From positions 23,774,435 through 23,838,434 of the forward strand of contig CAMZMU010000089.1 in assembly GCA_947311845.1 (NCBI GenBank): DNA of 64,000 nucleotides, written 5' to 3'. Positions 33,011-42,669 of the stretch are shown here, piece after piece. Under the pieces are notes generated by a model. The model did not search any database. It was not told where the DNA came from and saw only the letters and a program-made list of their open reading frames with translations. The position numbers were made by a program, and so were the translations under genes. This DNA is from Poa pratensis (lineage: Eukaryota > Streptophyta > Magnoliopsida > Poales > Poaceae). Numbering within the stretch: the stretch's first letter is position 1; each line of letters starts with the position of its first letter.

Positions 33011-34104
33011 CAGACAAGATTTCTTCTGGTATCAGAACTGCAATAACAAATGCATGGAAACTCCAAATAAGATGAGACCAACTATGTTGGAAAGAGAATG
33101 ACCAGAGCTTTCATACAAAACGCTTGGTCTTGTCATGATGAACACCACACATGATGAACTCCAAATATTACAAACCATAAAAAGAGTAAGGATACCACAC
33201 ATGGTAAGGTGTGGACCCTTCCTCAAGGATAGACCGATAATATTTCCGGCACCGAAAACGCAACAAGTTTTTCAAAGTAAAACCGTTTTCGAACAACTTG
33301 GTCTTGTCATGATGAACACGACAAGAACCAAAACCTCACAAAGATAAAAGCCAAATAAGAACTAAGAAAGATGATGCCAAGAATGCAAAGTTTTGAGCTC
33401 TCTCCGAACGATACGATCAAGTTACTCATTCGAGATCCCTTTTGAAAGTGTGGCATCTATCCTATAATCCGGTCTCTCACTAACAACATGAGACCGGTAA
33501 AATAGAAACCCTATCAAGGTCATAACTTTGCCTTGCGCAATCCACTTGAGCTAGATGATGACGATCTTGATCACCTCAAGTTGGATCACCTTTCTTTATT
33601 GCGCTCCGCTTGATGAAGACTTGTGAAATGCTCCCCCATACAAAATATGGGAGAGCCACTTTTAGGAACATCTTCACTTGACCATTATCTTGATGACGAC
33701 CACCGCTTGACGTCATCCGCCATGGTCTATATGGAATCTTCCTTTTGATGCATGCCCAAGGGAAGATACCTAACCCCACATAGATATTCCACACACACAT
33801 GTATATGGTTAGTTCACAAAGCTATATAGATAATTGCTTACCAAACCATTGAATCATAAGATCCCACATGGTACAACATGTAGTTTTGTGTGTTGATCAC
33901 TTGAATCCATCCTTTCCACTTAGGCTTGATCAACTTTGTATCTTTTCTTCTTTCTTGATCAATGATGATGTCTTGAAGGTGACCATGAATATCCACGATA
34001 TTCTATTCTTCAAGACATACTTGCAATATGCTCAATGCAAACATTAGTCCATAAGGATTGTCATTAATTACCAAAACCACACATGGGGGCACCATGCTCT
34101 TTCA

Positions 34105-35281
34105 CCTGGTACACCCCAAAACAACCAGTTGTGGCATAAAACTACAAGAGATACAATGGTGTCATCCTCGTGTAAGATTAACCGAAAAGGAAAATTATTT
34201 TCATGTAAAGTGGTACTTAGGTTAAACGAAACAATTTAGACGGATGTTAGGGGAGTGTATGTGTACTGATCCAAGTAGAAAATTGCTAAATGATGCACAA
34301 TTTGGTTGAAGTAATGACTTAGAAACTGTCGTCTTGTTCTACAACTTTGTCTGCCATGAACCCAAAATTTAGTCTTGTCATACCCGCGCAATAAAATCTA
34401 ATGCATGCAAAGGCGAAATTAAACAAAGTTGGTCGGTAATCCAAAATTTAGTCTGTCATACCCGCGCAATAATATTTACATAGCTAAGACTCCAATTAAA
34501 CAAACAAAAGTATAGAAAAAATCTACATGTTGGGAAATTTGAATAGTTGTTGTAAATATTACGAAAACCTTGTTGGTCGGTAATCTCAGTTTTGCTTCAC
34601 AAATGCGACATCAAACCATTTAGGCCTCACTTGTCCAATATCAGGTACTATTACTTGGAATTTTATACATAACTTCAAAAAAAATTGGGTTTGTATGCGT
34701 TAAAAAAACAGAACTCACGATACGTATCTCATTTATAAAGGTAAATTATCATTTTGGACCCAAAAGAAATTCTGGAAGCGAAAAACAGAGATACCATCAC
34801 TATTATTTTTGTTTTTAAATGTTTCTAACCTAGCCACCACACCGCTAAAAAACAAGTAGTTTAAGTCATGTTCAGAACAAGACAAACAACAATTGTGCTT
34901 AAAATTCTTTTTAATATATTGTGGAAGCATGCAGTTTGCTAGGAACCTTATGACCTTGATTCGACGATGGACAGAAAAAGCGTCACATAATGGTTAGTTG
35001 TATCATTTAATTATAGCATCCATGACATCGGGAATAGGGAGAACCAACCGAGTAATCTCGTGTATTTTCTAGTTTCCATATTAATATTTGAGTTTTGAGA
35101 TTTTTCTCCCAAAAGAACTGGACCAACAATTTACAGCAGCTCATACCACAAATTGACAACCTCACTGTAAAATCCGGATGGCTTGTTCTATGGACGGTGG
35201 GACTGATGTTAGGGCTAGGAGAATGTCATGACTGCAGTGAGACATAACGTGTGACGCGGGAGGTGTATGTGAGGAGTGTGT
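34105..35281. other. AT-rich intergenic sequence with one half of a duplicated segment
   Basis: No gene recognised. 34290-34600 resembles 37905-38140, and 35135-35215 resembles 39975-40065, in the same order and orientation, with clear divergence. Within 34370-34475 a short stretch (CCAAAATTTAGTC ... CCCGCGCAATAA) is itself repeated. Confidence 0.6.
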
Positions 35282-35742
35282 TGTCGTGGGGTTACCACGG
35301 CAAATCCCAAGGTCGAGATACCTAGGGTTTCGTGAGGGAGAGAAGATGGCGCGCTGGTAGTTCCGGACGGCTGACAAGCAGGGATTTACCCAGGTTCGGC
35401 CCCTCATCGTGAGATAAAGACCTACATCCTGCTTGTCTGATCTGGTATTGATGATGATGATGTTACATGGTGGCCGCAGTGGCGATGAGGTGAGACGTGG
35501 TCTCGCTATGTCTATGCGTGTATGTTGTGTCTCATATGGATCTGCCTGTGGGGGTGCCCCTGCCTGACTTTATAAAGGGAGCCAGGTAGGGTTTACATGA
35601 GTCCTAGTAGACTAGGTCTTGTAGTCCTTTCCTTGTACTGCAAGTCATGGCTTGTTGTGCTTCATGGGCCACCGTGTGCGCCTTCGGCTGGGCCACACCA
35701 GGTATGACAATGGTAGGGGACCCGAAGGGTACATCCCCGTCA
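35282..35742 (-). repeat. LTR of a minus-strand Gypsy-like element (461 bp)
   Basis: On the minus strand it begins TGACGGGGATGTACCCTTCG and ends ...CCACGACA. It carries a TATA box (CTTTATAAAG at 35568-35577). The bases just outside the minus-strand start read GAAGGCTAC, like a polypurine tract, which makes it a 3' LTR with remnant internal sequence at 35743-36235. No PBS lies on the other side. Confidence 0.55.
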
Positions 35743-35921
35743 GTAGCCTTCGAGTGTCTGGTCGATTCAAAGAATCGGGCAGAGACTAATAGCAGCATGT
35801 CGAGTAGGCGTAGTCGAGCGTCGGGTATGCTGATGACCATGTGATGAACGTATTAGCCATGATTTGAGAGTTGAATCATTTATGAGAAATCCAGTGTAGG
35901 TGTAAGAAAACTGATAGTAAT

Positions 35922-36138
35922 AAATCCGATGCGGGCTATAGAGAACCTGACTTTGAGAAATCCGGTGCGGGCTATAGAGAACTCGACTTTGAGAAATCCG
36001 GTGCGGGCTATAGAGAACCCGACTTTGATAAATCCGGTGCAGGTTATAGAGAACACGACTTTTAGAAATCCGGTGCGGGCTATAGAAAACTCGACTTTGA
36101 GAATTCATGTTGCGGGCTATAGAGAACCCAAATTTGAT
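35922..36138. repeat. Tandem array, six units of 36 bp
   Basis: Unit AAATCCGGTGCGGGCTATAG plus AGAACTCGACTTTGAG; the outer units are the most diverged. The unit is a multiple of three and stays open on both strands, encoding a 12-residue repeat (NPVRAIENSTLR on plus, SRVLYSPHRISQ on minus). It lies just upstream, in element orientation, of the minus-strand 3' LTR, where Gypsy elements often hold tandem repeats. Confidence 0.85.
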
Positions 36139-36235
36139 AATTATATAGCACTCGAGCCGGAGGCAAGTGCGCTCCCGATGGGAGTAGTCGACAAATCTGA
36201 GTTGTCCAAGGAGATGCTCAGTCTTCGCGCCCTTG

Positions 36236-37832
36236 TGATACGTCTCAAACATATCTATAATTTTTGATGTTCCATGCTTGTTTTATACCAATTGCTACAT
36301 GTTTTGCATCTACTTTATATCACTTTTATACATTTTTTGGGACTAACCTATTAACAAGATGCCGAAGTGCCAGTTCCTGTTTTCTGCTGTTTTTGTATTC
36401 CAGAAAAGCTAGTCTGGAAATATTCTCGGAATTGAACGAAACTATACGGGGGTGCCTATTTTTCCAGAACACGCCTGACGGAGCGAAGGAGCAGCAGAGG
36501 AGGGCCACCAGGAGGCCACACGCACCTAGGGCGCGGGCCCCCTTCTGCCGCGCCCTAGGGTGGTGTGGGCCCCTCGGGGGTCCGCAGCCGCCGCCCTTTC
36601 GCCTACTTATTCCCCCCGACGCGAAAACCCTAAGTACCTGAGCAAATATCCACGAAAAGATCCAGAGATGCCGCCGTCGTCAACCCTAGCTCAGGAGGGT
36701 TCAGAACCTCTTCCCGGCACCCTGCCGGAGAGGGGAATCATCACCGGAGGCTTCTACATCGCCATGCCTGCCTCCGGAGTGATGCGTGAGTAGTTCATCC
36801 TTGGACTACGGGTCCATAGCAGTAGCTAGATGGTTGTCTCTCCACTTTGTGCCATCATGTTTAGATCTTGTGAGCTGCCCTACATGATCAAGATCATATT
36901 ATTGTAATGCTACATGTTGTGTTTGCTGGGATCCGATGAATATTGAATATTATGTCAAGTTGATTATCAATCTATCTTATATGTTATTTAAGATCTTCCA
37001 CGCTTTCCGTTACTCGTAGATGCTTTGGCCAAGTAGATGCTTGTAACTCCAAGAGAGAGTATTTATGCTAGATAGTGGGTTCATGCCTCCGTTTAACCTG
37101 GGACAGTGACAGAAAGTTCTAAGGTTGTGGATGTGCTGTTGCCACTAGGGATAACCTAACGATGCTATGTCCACGGGCATATGTGTTTGTTTACATTACG
37201 CACTTTACTTAATGCAATTATCCGTTGCTTGCAACTTAATACCAACGGGGGACTCGGATGACAACCCGGCGGTGGATTATTAGTCATATGATGTTGGATA
37301 ACGGTCTATGTATTATGTCGTAATGCCCAATTAAATATCATAGTAGTCAACATGTCATGTATATGCATTGTCATGCGCTCACTATTCGTCAATTGCCCAG
37401 CTGTAATTTGTTCACCCAACATGTTAGTTATCTTTTATGGAGAGACACCACTAGTGAACTGTGGACCCCGGTCCATTCTTTTAAACTGATTAAACAACCA
37501 CAAACTGTAAACTGTTCCTTTTTCATTCTCTGCAATTTAATACTCATTTTCCACACCATACGTTTAATCCTTTGTTTTCAGCAAGCCAGTGAGATTGACA
37601 ACCTCACTGTTTCGTTGGGGCAAAGTAGTTTGATTGTGTTGTGTGCAGATTCCACGTCAACAGTCCAGACTCCCTTCAACAGCTATTTTTCTGGCGCCGT
37701 TGACAACCTTCTGAAGAGTTGCTGCTCCTACTGGTTCGATAACCTTGGTTTCTTTCTGAGGAAAAACTTGCTGCTGACTACATCATACCTTCCTCTTGGG
37801 GTTTCCCAACGAACATGTGTTTCACGTCATCA
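36236..37832 (+). mobile_element. Solo LTR of a Gypsy-type element (1597 bp) with TSD
   Basis: Starts TGATACGTCTCAAAC and ends TTTCACGTCATCA; flanked by CCTTG at 36231-36235 and 37833-37837. The TGATACGTCTC start is a common Triticeae Gypsy LTR start by recollection. No internal domain is present, so it arose by recombination between two LTRs. Short ORFs inside are not meaningful. Confidence 0.88.
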
Positions 37833-37904
37833 CCTTGCTGTGTTATCTGGTGCTTTGACTCGGTAGTACGTCGGGTGCGCCGCCTCCCTCGGGCAAAATA
37901 CAGT

Positions 37905-38140
37905 ACGATGCCTAATTTGGTTGAAGTAATGAGTTGGAAACTGCTGGCTTGTTCTACAATTTTGTTTGATGTGAACCCAAAATTTGTCATATCTGGGCAA
38001 TAAATTTGATGCATACACCATAGCTAAGACTTCAATTGAACAAAAGGGAGTATAGATAAAATCTATATGTTGCGAAATTTGATAGTTGTTGTAAATATTA
38101 AGAAAACCTAGTTGGTCAGTAATCTCACTTTTTCTTCACA
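37905..38140. repeat. Second half of a local duplication (with 34290-34600)
   Basis: Shares the order of motifs AATTTGGTTGAAGTAATGA, TTGTTCTACAA, CATAGCTAAGAC, TTGATAGTTGTTGTAAATATT and GGTAATCTCA with 34290-34600. Neither copy shows TE ends, so it may be an old segmental copy of non-coding DNA. Confidence 0.65.
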
Positions 38141-38145
38141 AACGA

Positions 38146-38452
38146 CGAAGACGAGCCACATGTCGTGCCCTCCATCACCACAGCCGCACCTCCCAATGAT
38201 GTCGACCTCGCTGCTCTTGCTGCTCGGCTGCTGAGGCGGCGCACGGCAAGGTTGTCAACGCTGCAAGCGCGGTTGTGGCCGACACAGAGGAACTCGTCTC
38301 CTCAGTCCGCGACCTCGCCTGGGCTCTTGCAGCGCCGGCTCCACTTTCGAGTACGGCTCCACGTCCGCGCCAAACTTCACACACACACATCCATGTCGTT
38401 CCAGAAGAACGAGACCCGCAAACGGCACGTCCGCGCAAACCGCGTGGCTTAA
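38146..38452 (+). pseudogene. Possible gene fragment, unidentified
   Basis: GC-rich sequence unlike its AT-rich surroundings. One frame gives DEDEPHVVPSITTAAPPNDV, then DLAALAARLL; a second frame continues as GKVVNAASAVVADTEELVSS, then VRDLAWALA. A one-step frame change around 38235-38250 would join them into an Ala-rich helical segment. No family recognised. The MITE at 38453 interrupts the region immediately downstream. Confidence 0.3.
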
Positions 38453-39207
38453 GGCCCTGTTTGGTTGAGCTGTGGCTTATCTGAAAGCAACTGTGGGCTG
38501 TCTGCTGTGAGAAAGCAATTGCGGGCTGTGAGCTGTGAGCTGTGAGAAAGCTGAAAAGCGTTTGGCAAATAATTGTCCGACTGTGGCTGTGAGGATAAAT
38601 GTCTGATATACCCTGATGACCTGAGAGGGTTTTTAATACGATAGTGACCTCATTAGGGACTGATTCAAGTAGACAATCATGTTGTAGCTAATTAATAGAT
38701 TGTCTAGTTATTTTAATTGTTTAAACTTTCAAACAAGTTGATGACTTTGGATGTGGCAAAAAAAGTAGTATTTTCCTCTCCGTTAGCATCAACATTGATC
38801 ACTTTGGGTAAAGAGGACAATTAGTACTTTGTAGAATCAGGAACAAGAGGGTGGCGTAGGATACTTTAGGGAGAATGGAACGGTGGCGAACGCCGGCGAA
38901 GCAGGAGCTTGCCGTTGACCAGGGCGGCGGCGCTCAACCTAGCTTCACGAGAAAGAACATGCGGGGTCGGGATAACGGGACGCTAGATGGAGTTCGGTGG
39001 TAGGAGGCGGGTAATATTGCCTCAACCTCAGGGGCAAATATAGAATGACCCGCAGCCAAAGCCAAAAAGCACCTCCTCGCGTGCTTCTTCCTTCGCGCTG
39101 CTTTTCGGTTGGCTTTTCCCTTAAGCGCGTTCTGTTGTTTTGCCGTTTGGTTGGCTTTTGGCTTATAAGCCGAGAAAGCCAAAGCAAAAGCCTAACCAAA
39201 CAGGACC
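38453..39207. mobile_element. Non-autonomous DNA transposon with GGCCCTGTTTGGTT ends
   Basis: Left end GGCCCTGTTTGGTTGAGCTG; right end, reversed, GGTCCTGTTTGGTTAGGCTTT. Terminal segments hold further inverted GGCTTT/AAAGCC words. Flanks are TAA (left) and TAC (right), an imperfect 3-bp duplication that fits PIF/Harbinger. No transposase ORF. Confidence 0.6.
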
Positions 39208-41322
39208 TACTCTGCAAAGAAGCTGCGTCGGAGCCAGCGTCTCGTGGCCAAGAAGAAGGCAACCAAATCGACATGGTCTCCGAGGCCATTAAGGCCAAGG
39301 CAACCTCCTGTGGGTTACGAAGCCATGTTGGGCCACCGTTGGGGGGAAAATGGGCCATATAGTACAATTTTTGGACGAAAATAGCACAAATATTACTGGT
39401 TTTGGGCTAAAATTTCTTGGGCTGGGGGGTGGGGGTGTTGGATGTATGCCAAAAGGCAATGTATTTATACATCTGATTCATATATTATGTTTCGTGTTTG
39501 TTATGCTATAACTGCTATGATTTCGATTCAGGAGAAAAATCATATGCACGTGTATAAAACATGAACGATAAGTTACCCTAGTCTTATTTACAGACTAATT
39601 TGTTGAATGCTTGATGATGAAGCTTTCATGGTCATGTACATTATTTATGTCAGTATCAATGAATGACATATTGTGGGAAACAATATGGCTGGGTAGATCC
39701 AAGTTTTGGTATGCTAAGAGATTCCATTTGCTTTGTTCTTAGCATATCTTAGTAAGGTTATTATACAACATTTACTTGAACCATGAGGTTATTAGGGTTG
39801 TGTATACTAGAGTAAATGCTTGGTGATGTCAACCATTACGGCCGTAACTGGGTGATCATAACGACAGTTACTGGGTAGTTACGAAGGTATGCATTATCAT
39901 AATGTTCCGAGATGGAAGATTACTCCTATGTGAAAAGAGAGATACGCTGTGAAGTTCCGAGATGGGTGATCATAATGGCCCATACCACAGATTCACAACC
40001 TCATTGTGAAGTCGGATGGCCTATTATGTGGACGGTGGGACTGATGTTAGGGCTAGGAGAAATCTCCGTGCGGTTGCGGACGACGACGATGTCTGCGGGT
40101 GCCATCACCTTCGGGGAAGTGCTAGGGTCAAAACAAATACATTTTTTTAATCTTTCTATACGTAGGTAGATCTTATTTTTATCATGTTACAATATTACAA
40201 GTATAATTTTCATTTTTGACATAATTTAACCACATGGCAATGTTAATAAATATTCTAGTTGGTGTATGTGTTTGTAGTGAATATCATAAATATAGTAAAA
40301 TGTATTTTTAATAAGTTTTTGTTCTATAACTATTTTCTACAATACATAATTTATACGTATTTATGGTAAAGATTTGCAAACTGTATGACCTAACAAATAT
40401 CACAATAGCGGTTTCTAGTGTATGATTAGGTAAGCATATGTATGGAAACTTGTTAAAATTGTCTAGCAAGCCAAAATTTAGCAAAAGTGTGCATGCTTTG
40501 TACTTTTGTATTGAAGCAACACTGTTTAGAATAATAACCAAGGAATATTAAAGTGTGCATGCTTTGTACTTGATATGCATTATGACAATGTGCTTATTAT
40601 CATTTGGTCTATATAGGTCCCTGCCAGTTTATGAAATAAACATGTATTCCACAAATTTAAACATGTAACTTCTTCCCAAGTGTATGGTTTGAGCTGTATA
40701 AATGGTACTGTATCATTTTGTCTAGGGAATACATTTATCCATATGTATATACTACTTTTTAGATATATTACAAGTGAAAACCATAGTTTAAATTGTGCGT
40801 TGTTGACCAAAAATTGTGCTCTGAGAAGAGAAGGGCCCTGGGTGGTCGCCCTTCTTGCCTGGCCTATAGGCCGACCCTTGGTCACCTCCTTAAATGTGCC
40901 GTCTAGGCCTCGTTCATCATGCCCAACGCTACGATGCCGTTTCCCTCATTGGAGGCATTGTCTGGGTTGATCGAGGAGTCCCATGATGGTAGTTGGATTT
41001 AGGGCTAGCCACTAGCCGGAGTGTGGTCCTCTAGGGCGCACTGTACACATATGCGTCATGTCTTGTCAATGCTCTCCTCAGGTCTAGTAGGGTCCCACCG
41101 ACCACTCGCCACTACATTTTTAGGCGTATCGATGGGCCCTACGTTGACATGTGCCTTCCTAGAGTTTGGCTTGTGTTTCCCAGTTGTCTTGTTTGGGTTG
41201 TGATGAAGTGGTCTAGTGGCCTTGGGTCCTAACCCCTCGCCATTTCCGACCGGGGTTAGGCAAAATAGACCCATTGTTGTGTGTTTGTAGTTGTGCATTG
41301 TAAGCCGAAAAGACATCATATG
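39208..41322. other. Intergenic sequence without a recognised gene
   Basis: Mostly AT-rich. 39975-40065 is the counterpart of 35135-35215 (shared CGGTGGGACTGATGTTAGGGC). A GC-richer block at 40830-41290 has no ORF with recognisable content. Confidence 0.5.
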
Positions 41323-41433
41323 TACCGTTCACTTTTATAAGACATGGTAGATATTTTAGATTAGTCTATCAAAATGAGTGAATCTACAGACTAAAATATA
41401 TCTAGAAACAATTTTGGTATGGAACGGAGGGAG
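41323..41433. mobile_element. Stowaway-like MITE, left end damaged
   Basis: The right end is GGAACGGAGGGAG followed by TA; the left retains CCGTTCACTTTTATAAGAC, the usual inner part of a CTCCCTCCGTTC end. About 110 bp. A second ACGGAGGGAG at 41451-41460 suggests another partial copy. Confidence 0.6.
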
Positions 41434-41460
41434 TATATAGCATGCAGTGAACGGAGGGAG

Positions 41461-42197
41461 ATACTTTTTGATAAAAGAGACCACCTTGCCGAGTGATTTG
41501 TCAAAAAAGACCACCTTCAAAAAATTTTGTCAAAAAAAGACCACCTACACCGTGGCGGCAGGCGTGCCAGACGACACGTGTCGCTTGCCGCCATGCACAG
41601 TGGCGGCTGGGGAGGCCGCCGGCGGCGGTGGCGGCACGTTTGATTTTTCCGACGCGCGTGGGAATGGGAAAACGACGTGCGGGTCTAGCCGACTGGGCCC
41701 GTGGGGCAAGGCAACGTGGCCAGGAGGCCGCCTGGGCTGTGGCGGCCTGTTGCGAGGCGTCGACAGCCTCTGCTCGCCCGTGTCGGAAAAATGTGTTTTG
41801 CTCAGTTCGCACTTGCATGCCCGCTAGCTGCCAGTGAGTGCACTTTCATGTACCCTCTTAATAAAATAATGTGTTTTATTTTAATTGTAGCGCACCTAGT
41901 AGTCGAACTGACATGTATTTCAGCGCCGTCACAAACAGTGCTGCATGTCTCCTGCTCGTCTTTTTCTGCTCATGGCTAGCCTCATCGCAAGTGCCTGGCA
42001 AAGCTTGTCTTTTTCCTGTTCCCGCGTTGGAAAAATCTGTTCCATGCAACGTGCCGCCACCACCGCCGGCGGCCTCTCCAGCCACCTCTGTTAGTGGCAG
42101 TAGGCGCAGGTGGTATTTTTTGACAATAAATTTTGGAGGTGGTCCTTTTTAACAAATCACTCGGCGAGGTGATCTTTTTTGTCAAAAATTCGGAGGG
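41461..42197. mobile_element. Foldback element with about 200-bp terminal inverted repeats
   Basis: Arms near 41461-41665 and 41990-42197 are complementary. Both hold GACCACCTT-type words, GCCGAGTGATTTGT, and GGCCGCCGGCGG-GGTGGCGGCACGTT. The ends are TTTTTGA/C-ACAAAA rich and a short CGGAGGGAG lies at each outer edge. No coding capacity. No clear target duplication was found, so the exact ends are uncertain. Confidence 0.65.
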
Positions 42198-42323
42198 AGA
42201 ACGTTTTATGAATCGCTTTTCCACGCAAACTGCTTCAATCTTCTTTCTGACCAATGAAAAACAGATCAACGGCAGCAAATCGTCAGACCGGCATCCAACG
42301 GCTGTCAGGACCACAGAGATTCA

Positions 42324-42329
42324 TATAAA
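42324..42329 (+). promoter_or_regulatory. TATA box of the STRAP gene
   Basis: TATAAA in the context TTCATATAAACCGACCTCC, followed by a CT-rich leader typical of plant transcription starts. The foldback element ends only about 130 bp upstream. Confidence 0.55.
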
Positions 42330-42669
42330 CCGACCTCCGCCTTCCCTGTCCCCTTCGGCCCTCCCCCCTTCCCCGCTCCTCCGCGTAGCGCCCCCGAGGC
42401 GAGCCAGCCTCACACTCGGCACCCTCCCACACTCCATTGTTGTCTGTATCCAATAAAACTCCCGTGCAATCAAACCTCAGGGATCCGGATCAATCGATCC
42501 TCGCCGATCCGCGCGATTCTTCTCCTGGATCTTCCCTTGATTTTCCCCCCGATCGGGGCTAGGGTTAGGGCATCAGGGAGGACGCCGCATTTCAGGCCAC
42601 CGCCGGAGTCGACGAGCTAGGTTTTACCACCGCATCAGGGGGAGGCGAACGCAAGGGGAGGGAGGAGCA

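Larger units (their letters stand above)
31093..34104 (+). mobile_element. Element A: unclassified non-coding high-copy repeat, interrupted
   Basis: Present as 31093-31672 and 32815-34104, split by element B. Its right end (ACCATGCTCTTTCA) matches the end of element B, so both belong to one family. It carries clusters of the short palindrome GCGGTACTACCGC. The left end is not in the window, because element 2 inserted into it at 31092/31093. No ORF or LTR pair is recognisable. Similar sequences are frequent in Triticeae genomes by my recollection; class not assigned. Confidence 0.6.

Noticed and set aside
35922..36138. Regular repeats considered as a CRISPR array
   Set aside because: Units are contiguous with no unique spacers, and the genome is eukaryotic.
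35767..36252. 161-aa minus-strand ORF containing the 12-residue repeat
   Set aside because: It starts inside the later solo LTR insertion, so its 5' end is not original; open only because the repeat unit is a multiple of three.
37590..37610. GATTGACAACCTCACTG in the solo LTR also found near 35150
   Set aside because: The shared word is short and the surrounding sequence does not align, so it is not taken as part of the local duplication.
37692..37705. TGGCGCCGTTGACAA resembling an Asp-tRNA primer binding site
   Set aside because: It lies inside the solo LTR, whose ends are fixed by the CCTTG duplication, and the match fails after GTTG.
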